From JALZAH01 sp051000755 (GTDB lineage Bacteria; Actinomycetota; Acidimicrobiia; Acidimicrobiales; Palsa-688): DNA of 64,000 nucleotides. Location of the stretch: the NCBI GenBank assembly GCA_051000755.1, contig JBPCNZ010000072.1:14721-78720 (forward strand). The letters run 5' to 3'. The notes beneath the pieces were generated by a model. It searched no databases, had not been told where the DNA came from, and was given only the letters and a program-made list of their open reading frames with translations. Shown one piece after another: positions 53,802 to 64,000 of the stretch. The position numbers and the translations under genes are program-made. Position 1 is the first letter of the stretch. Every line of letters begins with the position of its first letter.

Positions 53802-53910
53802 CTCCTGGGTAACGGCGCCTGACGCCGATTGGCCGTTAACCAGGAGTTCCCAGGGAGCGGGGCTGATCTGACGGGGATTGGCGGCCGTCACCGAAGCGGT
53901 TACCCAGGAG
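53802..53910. terminator. Alternative stem-loops between converging htrA and egtB
   Basis: CTCCTGGGTAAC (53802-53813) pairs with GTTAACCAGGAG (53835-53846; one mismatch) or exactly with GTTACCCAGGAG (53899-53910). The inner GGCG...CGCC can extend the first stem. Lying between two converging genes, it may be a bidirectional terminator; no T-run follows. Confidence 0.45.
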
Positions 53911-53933
53911 TCGTCGGGCCGTGGGCGGGACCC

Positions 53934-55235
53934 TCAGGCGGCGCCGCGGGCCAGCCGGAGCCCGGAGAACCCCCATCGGGCCTCGGGAGGGAAGAAGTTG
54001 CGGTAGCTGTCCCGGGTGTGGCCGGGGGCGGTGATCGACGCTCCGCCCCGCAGCGCCTGCTGGGCGACCATGAACTTGCCGTTGTACTCCCCCACCACGC
54101 CGGGCGCCGGTTCGAAGCCCGGATAGGGGGAGAAGGCGGACGACGTCCACTGCCACGCAGAGTCGTAGAGCTGGCGGAGCCCGGATCCCTCGGCCGCCGC
54201 AGGGTGCAGGGAGATCGGGGCGACATCCAGGGCGGCGACGGGTGCGGCGGCGGCCTCCCACTCGGCCTCCGTCGGGAGCCGGCAGCCCCGCCAGCGGGCG
54301 AAGGCGTCAGCCTCGTGGTAACTCATGTGCACGACCGGGGCCGCGGGGTCCAGCCGACGCCACCCGCCGAGGGTGTAGACGTCCCAGTTGTCCCCGTCTC
54401 GCTCCCAGTACAACGGTGCGACCTGGCCTTCGGAGCAGACGATGCTCCACCCGTCGGAGAGCCACAGGTCCGCCCGCTGGTAGCTGCCATCGTCGATGAA
54501 CTCGAGCCACTCTCCCTCGGTGACCAGCCGATCGCCGAGCTCGAAGGGGTCGAGCCACACTCGGTGTCGGGGGCTCTCGGCGTCGAAGGAGAATCGCTCC
54601 CCCAGGTTCGTGCCGATCTCCACCAGCCCTCCGTCGTGACCGACCCACTCGAGCGCCGAGGCGACGTTCGGTTGAGGGGTACGCACCTCGGGGAGGTAGG
54701 CGGGGCGCAACGGGTTGGTGCCCAGCACATGCTTGATGTCCATGAGCAGCAATTCCTGATGCTGCTGCTCGTGGTGCAGACCCAATTCGACGAGGTCGGC
54801 GAGATGGTCAGGGGTGTCGTCGCCGAGCAGTGAGGCCATGCCCTCGTCGACGATCTGGCGGTAGGCGGTGACCTCGCCGGCGCCTGGACGGGTCAGCAGG
54901 CCCCGGTCGTTGCGGGGATGGCGGGGGCCGGCGCCCTCGTAGTACGAGTTGAAGAGGTACAGGTAACGCTCGTCATAGGCCTGGTACCCCGAGGCATGGG
55001 CGAGGAGCACGAACTGCTCCCAGAACCAGGTGGTGTGGGCCCGGTGCCACTTCGTCGGGCTCACCTCGGGCATGGTCTGCACCGTTTGGTCCTCGGGCGA
55101 GAGCGGTGCGGCGAGTGCCTCGGTGGCGTCTCGCACGGCCTGGTACCCGGATCTCGTCGGAACCGGGCCGCCGGTGTCGCAGATTGTGCGTTCGTGGGTG
55201 GCGAGCGACTGGGGTCGCGGTGACGGAGTGGGCAT
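53934..55235 (-). CDS. egtB: EgtB, ergothioneine biosynthesis sulfoxide synthase
   Basis: EgtB joins gamma-glutamylcysteine and hercynine with oxygen. The N-terminal DinB-like domain has iron-ligand motifs KWHRAHTTWFWEQFVL and GLHHEQQHQELLLMDIKH; the C-terminal formylglycine-generating-enzyme-like domain has WVGHDGGLVEIG, CRLPTEAEWEAAA and YNGKFMVAQQALRGGASIT. Length 433 is normal. The other steps (egtA, C, D, E) are not in the window. It lies alone, convergent with htrA; the region ahead of it carries phased repeats like those upstream of htrA. Confidence 0.9.
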   Translation of the reverse strand: MPTPSPRPQSLATHERTICDTGGPVPTRSGYQAVRDATEALAAPLSPEDQTVQTMPEVSPTKWHRAHTTWFWEQFVLLAHASGYQAYDERYLYLFNSYYEGAGPRHPRNDRGLLTRPGAGEVTAYRQIVDEGMASLLGDDTPDHLADLVELGLHHEQQHQELLLMDIKHVLGTNPLRPAYLPEVRTPQPNVASALEWVGHDGGLVEIGTNLGERFSFDAESPRHRVWLDPFELGDRLVTEGEWLEFIDDGSYQRADLWLSDGWSIVCSEGQVAPLYWERDGDNWDVYTLGGWRRLDPAAPVVHMSYHEADAFARWRGCRLPTEAEWEAAAAPVAALDVAPISLHPAAAEGSGLRQLYDSAWQWTSSAFSPYPGFEPAPGVVGEYNGKFMVAQQALRGGASITAPGHTRDSYRNFFPPEARWGFSGLRLARGAA

Positions 55236-55321
55236 GGGGTCCTCGCGGAGTCCGGAGCGTAGGCTCTACGGGAACGACCGTAGGCGACTGCCCGGGGTTG
55301 GCAACGTACCCCCTGAGATTG

Positions 55322-55347
55322 TCAGCACCTGTTCAGCTCGCCGTCAG
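55322..55347 (-). promoter_or_regulatory. 11-bp-phased repeats upstream of egtB
   Basis: TCAG on the plus strand at 55322, 55333 and 55344 (CTGA reading toward egtB), exactly 11 bp apart, about 90-110 bp upstream of the egtB start. This matches the motif and phase seen before htrA, in inverted orientation relative to the gene. Confidence 0.5.
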
Positions 55348-55368
55348 CGTCCCGGGCCTCGCCACGAT

Positions 55369-56384
55369 CTAGCCGACCGTCCAGGTCGATCCCGACGACA
55401 GCAGAGCGGCCAGGTCCCCGGGTCCTTTGCGATCGACCGCGTCGGAGAGCTGGGCGTTGACCTGAGAGCCGTAGTCGGGGCGTTCGATGGAACGGAACAC
55501 GCCGATCGGTGTCGGCGTGGTCGGCCCGTCGGCCAGGCGGGACAGCATGAAGGCCAGGCTCGGATCGGGACGGGTCTCGTCGTGAACCAACAGGCGTTCC
55601 ACCCCCACGTCAGCCACGTCGACGATGCGGGCGTGGCCGTCCGCCTCAACGATCACGCCGTGTTCCCCGTCGGGACCGAAGCGGATCGGCTCGCCGTGGC
55701 GGAGAGGGATCAGCATCTGGGGTCGTGCGTCCTTGGCCAGGATGGTGGCGAAGGCGCCGTCGTTGAACACGTTGCAGTTCTGGTAGACCTCGACAAAAGA
55801 TGCCCCCCGGTGGGCGTGAGCCCTGCGGAAGATCTCCATCATGTGCTTGCGGTCCATGTCATGGGTCCGGGCCACAAAGCTGGCTTCGGCACCCAGGGCC
55901 AACGAGACCGGGTTGTAGGGGAAGTCGAGCGATCCGAACGGCGTGGACTTGGTCACCTTGCCCGTCTCGCTCGTCGGCGAGTACTGGCCTTTGGTCAGCC
56001 CATAGATCTGGTTGTTGAACAAGACGATGGTGAGGTTGACGTTGCGGCGCAGGGCATGAAGGAGATGGTTGCCGCCGATCGACAGGGCGTCGCCATCGCC
56101 GGTGATGACCCAGACGTCAAGGTCGGGGCGCGACACGGCGATCCCCGACGCGATGGCCGGTGCCCGGCCATGAATCGAGTGGATGCCGTAGGTGTTCATG
56201 TAGTAGGGGAAGCGGGAGCTGCAGCCGATGCCCGAGACGAACACGGTGTTCTCGCGGGCCACGTCGAGCTCGGGCATCAGCATCTGTACGGCGGTGAGGA
56301 TGGAGTAATCACCGCAACCCGGGCACCAGCGGATCTCCTGGTCGGTCGTCCAATCCTTCTTGGTGGTCGGGGTGGCGACATCGG

Positions 56385-56388
<4 letters not shown>
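55369..56388 (-). CDS. korB: 2-oxoacid:ferredoxin oxidoreductase beta subunit
   Basis: This 339-residue TPP-binding subunit has CPGCGDYSILTAVQ with two Cys and CSSRFPYYMN with the third, giving a cluster-binding set, and the thiamine motif GDGDALSIGGNHLLHALRRN. It has the substrate-type loop KGQYSPTSETGKVTKSTPFG found in 2-oxoglutarate enzymes. GTG 56388 overlaps the korA stop (GTGA). With korA it would oxidise 2-oxoglutarate to succinyl-CoA and reduce ferredoxin, an alternative to the 2-oxoglutarate dehydrogenase complex. Confidence 0.93.
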
Positions 56389-58283
<1,895 letters not shown>

Positions 58284-58369
58284 GCCCATCCCTTCAAAGC
58301 GATTGCCTCGCCTCAGTGTACGGGTGGGCGTATCTCAGCCGGCAGATCCCAGCGGCGCCGCCGGGGCGG

Positions 58370-59419
58370 TCAGGCGACGGTGACGCCGGCGTCCAGGTAG
58401 ACGTCCTGGACGGCGTGAAGGATCTCGATGCCTTGGGCGAACGGCTTCTGGAAGGCCTTCCGACCGGTGATGAGCCCGGAGCCGCCGGCCCGCTTGTTGA
58501 TGACCGCGGTACGGACGGCCTGGGCCAGGTCGCTTTCGCCGCCGGACGCTCCCCCGCTGTTGATCAGCGGGGCGCGGCCCATGTAGCAGTTGACGACCTG
58601 CCACCGGTTCAAGTCGATCGGGTGGTCACTGGTCAGCGAGTCGTAGACCAGCGGATCCGTCTTGCCGAACTCGAGGGCGGTGAACCCGCCGTTGTTCTCG
58701 GCTGCCTTCTGCTTGATGATGTCGGCCTGGATGGTCACGCCCATGTGGTTGGCCTGGCCCGTCAGGTCGGCGGAGAGCGAATAGTCGACGCCGTCCTTCT
58801 TGAAGGCGTCGTTGCGCAGGTAGCACCACAGGACGGTGAACATCCCCAGCTCGTGCGCCTCGGCGAACGCCTCCCGCACCTCCTGGATCTGCCGGTCCGC
58901 CTGCTCGCTGCCGAAATAGACGGTGGCACCCACTCCGAGGGCTCCCATGTCGTAGGCCTGGCTGACGGAACCGAACATGATCTGGTCGTAGCGGTTCGGG
59001 TAGGTGAGCAACTCGTTGTGGTTCAGCTTGACGATGAAGGGGATCTTCTGCGCATACCGGCGGGCGACGATGCCCAGGGCACCGACCGTCGAGGCGAAGG
59101 CGTTGCAGCCGCCCTCGATGGCCAGCTCGCAGAGATTCTTCGGATCGAAGTAGGCCGGGTTCTTGGCAAAGCTGGCCGCCCCGGAGTGCTCGATGCCCTG
59201 ATCCACCGGGAGGATCGACAGGTAGCCGGTTCCGCCCAACCGGCCGGTGTCGAACAGCTTCTGGAGGTTGCGCTGCACCGGTACCGGCCGGTCGGACCAT
59301 GACAGCACCCGGTCGACGAAATCGGGGCCGGGCAGCACCAAGTCGTCACGGAGGATCCCCTTGCACTGGTGATGCAACAGATCGTCGGCCTCGTCGCCGA
59401 GAAGGACGGAGAGATCCAT
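58370..59419 (-). CDS. Class I fructose-bisphosphate aldolase (DhnA/FbaB type)
   Basis: This 349-residue TIM-barrel protein is of the archaeal-type class I family. The Schiff-base lysine candidate is in IVKLNHNELLTYP and acidic residues in ILPVDQGIEHSG; other blocks are EGGCNAFASTVGALGIVA and GRKAFQKPF. These enzymes need no metal. The class is less common in actinobacteria than class II Fba; whether a class II copy exists cannot be seen here. ATG 59419 starts the gene, divergent from a HAD phosphatase gene. Confidence 0.9.
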   Translation of the reverse strand: MDLSVLLGDEADDLLHHQCKGILRDDLVLPGPDFVDRVLSWSDRPVPVQRNLQKLFDTGRLGGTGYLSILPVDQGIEHSGAASFAKNPAYFDPKNLCELAIEGGCNAFASTVGALGIVARRYAQKIPFIVKLNHNELLTYPNRYDQIMFGSVSQAYDMGALGVGATVYFGSEQADRQIQEVREAFAEAHELGMFTVLWCYLRNDAFKKDGVDYSLSADLTGQANHMGVTIQADIIKQKAAENNGGFTALEFGKTDPLVYDSLTSDHPIDLNRWQVVNCYMGRAPLINSGGASGGESDLAQAVRTAVINKRAGGSGLITGRKAFQKPFAQGIEILHAVQDVYLDAGVTVA

Positions 59420-59538
59420 CGGTGGGGCTCCTGCTCTGGGTGGTCGGGCGGTGTGCGGTGACCTGATCGAGCCTATGCGCTCGTCTGCGCCCTCGTGGCG
59501 GCGCCGACCGTGAGAGGCCTGGGGCTGGCTACGTTGCA

Positions 59539-60357
59539 GTGGTGAAGATACGGCTGGTGGCGACGGACCTGGACGGGACTCTCCTGGACCCGTTCGGAAA
59601 GGTGGCCGAGCGCACCGTTCGAGCGGTGGTGGCGGCGAGGGCCGCCGGCATTCACGTCATCCCGGTGACGGGGAGACCCCCCCAGGGTCTCTGGGACATC
59701 GCCGCCCGGGCCGGCCTCGGTCCCTTCGGTGTGTGCTCAAACGGTGCCGCCACCGTCGACCTCGACCGCAACGAGATCATCGAGACCCAGACCCTCGCTC
59801 GTGACATCGCCCTGCGCCTGGCTCGGGCCATGCGCGCCGCCAGCCCGGGCATCCGTCTGGCCGTGGATGTCGCCGACAGGTTCTGGTACGAGACCGGCTT
59901 CTTCGAATTCCCCGCGGCCTGGGACGAGACGGTCACGGAGGTCACCGACATCACCGAGATCCTGGGACCGGACTGCTTCAAGCTGGTGGGACGCAAGCCG
60001 GGGATGGGACCCCTCGAGCTCATCGCTCAACTCGAGAAGCACGTCGGGGAGGAGGGCCATCTGACGACCTCGGGGCTCGACTGGGTGGACATCGGCGCCC
60101 CGGGGATCACCAAGGCCTATGCCATGGAGCGGGTCTGCGACCGTCTCGACGTGCGGGTCGACGAGGTGGTGGCCATCGGCGACAACCACAACGACCTGCC
60201 CTTGCTGGCCTGGGCGGGGACGGCCATGGCCCCGGCCAATGCCATCCCCGAGGCGCTGGCCCTGGCTCACCGGGTCCTGCCCGCCAACGCTGACCACGGG
60301 GTGGCCACCCTGCTCGAAGAGTTGGTGGCCGGTCACCCTGCGATGGACGTGGGCTGA
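59539..60357 (+). CDS. HAD-IIB (Cof-type) phosphatase
   Basis: This 272-residue protein has motif I VATDLDGTLLDPFG, motif II VIPVTGRPPQG, motif III in DIGAPGITKAYAMERVCDRL and motif IV VVAIGDNHNDLPLLAWAGTA, which is the Cof/HAD-IIB signature. Such enzymes dephosphorylate sugar phosphates or flavin/pyridoxal phosphates. GTG 59539 or GTG 59542 may start it. Physiological substrate unknown. Confidence 0.9.
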   Translation: MVKIRLVATDLDGTLLDPFGKVAERTVRAVVAARAAGIHVIPVTGRPPQGLWDIAARAGLGPFGVCSNGAATVDLDRNEIIETQTLARDIALRLARAMRAASPGIRLAVDVADRFWYETGFFEFPAAWDETVTEVTDITEILGPDCFKLVGRKPGMGPLELIAQLEKHVGEEGHLTTSGLDWVDIGAPGITKAYAMERVCDRLDVRVDEVVAIGDNHNDLPLLAWAGTAMAPANAIPEALALAHRVLPANADHGVATLLEELVAGHPAMDVG

Positions 60358-60412
60358 CCTTCAGCCGGGAGCCTCGGTCCTCCAGGTCGTGGCCCCGTGA
60401 CGGCCCGGATCC

Positions 60413-61891
60413 TCAGCGCAGGGCCCGGAGGCGTTCGGTGACGTCGTAGGCGTCGGGCTCGGCCGCCGCCACCTTGGCGAAGATGGCGCGGGCCCGCGGC
60501 AGATCGCCGGCGCGCTCGGCCAGGTCGGCGAGCACGTACCACTGGCGGAGGTGGCGCTCCCCAGGGCGGTCGACGCGCCGGAGCGAGCGCTCCAGGAGAG
60601 CCACCGCGCCCGCCAGGTCCCCCTGGTCGGCCCGGACGCCCGCGGCCACGATGCGCCCTTCGGCCACCAGGTCGGCATCCGGCGAGGCCTCTCGCAGCTC
60701 ATCCCAGAGACGCTCGGCGTCGTCGTAGCGGCGCTGGGCCCGGTACGAGTCGGCCAGGACCGGGTGCTGGTCGTAGGCGCCGGTGAGCGTCCGGTAGCGC
60801 TCGAGGCGAGCGGCGGCGGCGGCCCACTGCCCGCTGCGGTAGAGAACGAGGCCGTAGAGCTCCTGGACGGCCGCCGACTTCGGTACCTCGTCGGCCAGGG
60901 CCCGTAGGATGCGTCGGGCGTCCTGGTAGCGCTCGCGATCATAGGCGTGGGTGGCCTCCGCCAGCCGGGCCGCCAAGCGAGCGCCCCGCGCCTTTCCTGC
61001 CGCGTCGGACAACTCGTCAACGACGGGCCGGGGCACCGTATGGCGGTGGGCCCCCTGGCTCGATTCGCCCGTCGGGACTGGCTCGCGACCGGCACGGTCC
61101 CGGGCCCCGACGGGGGCCGGGCCGGCGTTGCCCCTCCGGGCCCGCGTCCCCTGATCGGCGGTCTCCTTCGGTCCCACCGCTCCCTCGTCGATCCACACCT
61201 CGTCGGGCTGCCAAGCCGGCTCGCTCCGTTCCGTCACGTTGCCGCCGGCCCTGCTCACCGTCTGGCGCCACACCTCGCTGGCGGATGGACCGGCATCGCT
61301 GTTCAGCGATCGGGCACCCCGGCGGGCGACACTGCCCCATCGCTGTCCCTTCGCCGTGTCCGGGCGCGCCCACTCCTCGCTCCGCGACCGGGCTGGACCT
61401 CTCCCCAGGTCTCCGCCTCCAGGTCCGCCTCCGCCACGTTCCGGGCGCCCGGACGAGCCGTCGCCAGCCCTTCCGCGTCCCGCAGCTCCGGTTCGCTCGC
61501 TCCGGGCGGTCCCGGCTCCGCCCGTCGGTCGACCAGCGCGGCCCGTCGGTCGACCCGACCTCTCTGAGGCTCCTCCTTGTCGCCCCGATCCCCCGGGCAT
61601 GCGCCCTGCAGAGGACGGGCCGCCCGTGGAGCGGTCACCGGTAGAGCGACCGCCCGAGGAGCGCCCCGACGAGGGTCGTCCTCCGAGCCTGCTCGGCCTC
61701 TCACCCTGCCCTCCGGGGGCGCGCCGTCCCGATGGAGAACCCCCGACTCGCCCGCGAGGGCTGCCGCCCCGGGTCCCGCCCGGGGCTCGGGCCGGTCCTG
61801 GCCCGCGCCGACTCCCCTCGGCGGCGCGGCGACGCCCCGACTCGTCGTCCTCGCCCCCGGGACGGGGCCGTCCAGTTCCGGGCGCGGGCAT
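60413..61891 (-). CDS. TPR protein with long Arg/Gly/Ser-rich N-terminus
   Basis: This 492-residue protein has a very Arg/Gly/Ser/Pro-rich, low-complexity N-terminal half (to about residue 290; e.g. PSSGRSSGGRSTGDRSTGG). The C-terminal half is made of TPR helices (AERLWDELREASPDADLVAE; HLRQWYVLADLAERAGDLPRA; ARAIFAKVAAAEPDAYDV). The N-terminus resembles RNA-binding RGG-type tails. The gene lies next to the rRNA operon. Such TPR proteins are common in actinobacteria and their role is unknown. The start codon cannot be fixed from the low-complexity sequence. Confidence 0.65.
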   Translation of the reverse strand: MPAPGTGRPRPGGEDDESGRRRAAEGSRRGPGPARAPGGTRGGSPRGRVGGSPSGRRAPGGQGERPSRLGGRPSSGRSSGGRSTGDRSTGGPSSAGRMPGGSGRQGGASERSGRPTGRAGRPTGGAGTARSERTGAAGRGRAGDGSSGRPERGGGGPGGGDLGRGPARSRSEEWARPDTAKGQRWGSVARRGARSLNSDAGPSASEVWRQTVSRAGGNVTERSEPAWQPDEVWIDEGAVGPKETADQGTRARRGNAGPAPVGARDRAGREPVPTGESSQGAHRHTVPRPVVDELSDAAGKARGARLAARLAEATHAYDRERYQDARRILRALADEVPKSAAVQELYGLVLYRSGQWAAAAARLERYRTLTGAYDQHPVLADSYRAQRRYDDAERLWDELREASPDADLVAEGRIVAAGVRADQGDLAGAVALLERSLRRVDRPGERHLRQWYVLADLAERAGDLPRARAIFAKVAAAEPDAYDVTERLRALR

Positions 61892-61989
61892 GTGCCCAAC
61901 CTACCGGCCCGGCCCAGGCCGGCCGGAACAGGGGCGGGACGCGACGAAGCCCCACCGCCGGAATGACCGTGGGGCTTCGTACAGAGAAA

Positions 61990-62107
<118 letters not shown>

Positions 62108-62535
62108 ACCTTGCTCGGTCGGCGTCGCAGAGCCGACCATCAACAGCGGGCCGGCGCAGCACCGGCCACCCTGTGAGCATTCCATAGCGAGCACGAACAA
62201 GCGTAGAAACCAAGCCCTCGGCCGATTAGTACCGGTCGGCTCAACGCATTGCTGCGCGTACACCTCCGGCCTATCAACGTGGTCGTCTACCACGGGCCTT
62301 ACCTGGTTAACCCAGTGGGAAACCTCATCTTGGAACAAGCTTCGCACTTAGATGCTTTCAGCGCTTATCTCTTCCGCAGGTCGCTAACCAGCCGTGCCCT
62401 TGGCAGGACAACTGGCACACGAGAGCTGCGTCCGTCCCGGTCCTCTCGTACTAGGGACAGCCTTCCTCAAGTTTCCTACGGCTACACCGGATAGGGACCG
62501 AACTGTCTCGCGACGTTCTAAACCCAGCTCGCGTA

Positions 62536-62572
<37 letters not shown>

Positions 62573-62573
62573 A

Positions 62574-62618
<45 letters not shown>

Positions 62619-62822
62619 TCCCGTCGATATGGACTCTTGGGGAAGATGAGCCTGTTATCCCCGGGGTACCTTTTATCCGTTGAGCGACGACGCTTCCACA
62701 CGCTATCGCCGGATCACTATGTCCTGCTTTCGCACCTGCTTGACGTGTACGTCTCGCAGTCAAGCTCCCTTGTGCCATTGCACTCGATGGCTGATTGCCG
62801 ACCAGCCTGAGGGAACCTTTGA

Positions 62823-62874
<52 letters not shown>

Positions 62875-63127
62875 GCGCTGTTCCCGACCCGGATAACGGG
62901 TCTAAGTTAGAGTTCCAGGACGAACAGGGTGGTATCTCAACAGTGGCTCCACGCTGGCTGACGCCAACGCTTCCCAGCCTCCCACCTATCCTGCACAATC
63001 CGCACCAAAACTCAACACCAAGTTGTAGTAAAGGTCCACGGGGTCTTTCCGTCCTGCCGCAGCTAACGAGCATCTTTACTCGTACTTCAATTTCGCCGGG
63101 TCTGTGGTTGAGACAGTGGGAAAGTCG

Positions 63128-63174
<47 letters not shown>

Positions 63175-63873
63175 CTAGTTGTCCCTATGTCGCCAAAGGG
63201 CTAGGACCATATCTTCAACTCACCGTCACGTGAGTTGGCTGGCGTATGGCCTCTGAGGATTCCAAGTACCGGGACCGCCCTCGCCGGTTCATCTCCTCGG
63301 TTACCCGAGCGATGCGCTGGAGGCCCGCCTCCGAAAGGTGCTCGCCGCCGTCCATCCATCGGATGACCGTGGCAAACTTCTCGAAGTCGAGCTGCTTGGC
63401 AGTGCGCAGTGGACGTACTTCGAAGAAAGGAATGATCCTCTCAACCAGGTCCCTCCGACGCTTCAAAGAGAAACGCAAGAGGGCGAAACGATGGTTGTCG
63501 TGCCGCTGGTTCTCGATGATCCGCCCGCACCCGAAGACATCCCGAAGGACGTCGAGCGCCGGCCGTGATGTCGCGGCCTGGGTGACGGAGAACTCGTGCT
63601 GGACCTGCCAGCCGAGTTCGCACCCAGTATTGCGCACCACTGCTATCGAGAAACAGCCCTCGCCGTCAACGAAGCCGACGGCCCACTGCTCGATACTTGA
63701 CCTTTCCTGCTGATCGCCCGCACTGGTCAGATTGTCACTGCTCATGCCAGGAACCCTAGGTTCAGGGTGTGACAGGAACGAGTACTGCCAGATACTCGGG
63801 TTTTCCAGCATATAGCCAGCTGCACTTACGAGATCGCTCCCGCAAGGGGCAACTCCTGACTATCTCAGGTGAA
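63175..63873 (-). other. Group I intron in 23S rRNA (position L1931)
   Basis: This 699-bp insert begins TTCACCTGAG after ...CTAAGGT and ends ...GACAACTAG before AGCGAAATTCC, so the 5' exon ends in U and the intron ends in G, as group I introns require. Numbering from the conserved U1939 (m5U in GCGAAAU), the site is after E. coli U1931. Core elements are visible: a P-box-like TTGCGGGAG, the R box in CAGAGGCCATACGCCAG, P7 strands GGCCATA (63245-63251) and TATGGTCC (63204-63211) with one bulge, a P8 hairpin CAACTCAC/GTGAGTTG (63216-63237) and the S box AAGATATGGTCC. I did not resolve the P1 helix. Confidence 0.9.
63215..63745 (-). CDS. LAGLIDADG homing endonuclease of the intron
   Basis: This 176-residue intron-encoded protein has one LAGLIDADG motif, QWAVGFVDGEGCFSIAVV, and basic beta-strand regions (FALLRFSLKRRRDLVERII; EVRPLRTAKQLDFEKF). 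A single motif implies a homodimer of the I-CreI kind, which would cut the intronless 23S site. ATG 63745 is chosen close to the motif; the frame is open to 63811. The last codons and stop lie in the P7/P8 region, so the coding sequence and ribozyme core overlap. No strong ribosome binding site is seen. Confidence 0.9.
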   Translation of the reverse strand: MSSDNLTSAGDQQERSSIEQWAVGFVDGEGCFSIAVVRNTGCELGWQVQHEFSVTQAATSRPALDVLRDVFGCGRIIENQRHDNHRFALLRFSLKRRRDLVERIIPFFEVRPLRTAKQLDFEKFATVIRWMDGGEHLSEAGLQRIARVTEEMNRRGRSRYLESSEAIRQPTHVTVS

Positions 63874-63916
<43 letters not shown>

Positions 63917-64000
63917 AGGTTCAGAGCTTCGCCCTTGCGGGCTAACCCTTCCCCGTAACCTTCCGGCACCGGGCAGGCGTCAGAGCGTATACATCGTCTT

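Overview
The window is high-GC DNA from an actinobacterium. WXG100-like and PASTA/LGFP cell-wall modules, GTG/TTG starts with purine-rich ribosome binding sites, KorAB, EgtB and a lysine-alanine-proline DNA-binding protein all point that way. The gene order nadK-recN-pyrG-nudix ... scpA-scpB-rluB-...-cmk-der is the order seen in mycobacteria and relatives. A deep-branching class such as Acidimicrobiia is a guess; I could not place it further without a search.

Layout. (1) 1-9156, all minus strand: an envelope/phospho-signalling operon, FHA protein, tandem pseudokinase-kinase, MoxR ATPase, DUF58, a TgpA-like membrane protein whose transglutaminase triad looks lost, a WXG100-like small protein, and a lysozyme-like/NlpC-P60 wall hydrolase cut by the window edge. 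(2) 9239-13829, plus: a membrane-anchored beta-propeller/PASTA-like protein split by a frame break, and a secreted SGNH esterase with LGFP repeats. (3) 13854-19444, minus: a sugar-type ABC importer (binding lipoprotein, ATPase, permease) and a two-component system whose sensor gene is broken. (4) 19426-23782, plus: remnant of a replicative integrative element next to the 3' end of tRNA-Pro(GGG), with no integrase visible. (5) 24146-48929: core genes, including GTPase Der, a DUF512 radical SAM protein, IspH, PlsC, Cmk, AroA, TyrA, RluB, ScpAB, TrpS, an M50 protease, CTP synthase, RecN and NAD kinase. (6) 48939-61891: a Baeyer-Villiger-type monooxygenase/hydrolase/SDR operon, an HtrA protease without a PDZ domain, EgtB, KorAB, class I aldolase, and a TPR protein. 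(7) 61990-64000, minus: 5S rRNA and the 3' half of 23S rRNA.

The most notable object is a 699-bp group I intron in the 23S rRNA. It interrupts the GGTCCTAAGGT/AGCGAAATTCC sequence after E. coli U1931 and carries a single-motif LAGLIDADG homing endonuclease gene whose end overlaps the ribozyme core. Other points of interest are four separate frame breaks confined to 6.7-19.1 kb, a junction near 19.43 kb where two genes lacking their 5' ends meet, the degenerate transglutaminase inside the MoxR operon, and 11-bp-phased TCAG repeats upstream of both htrA and egtB.
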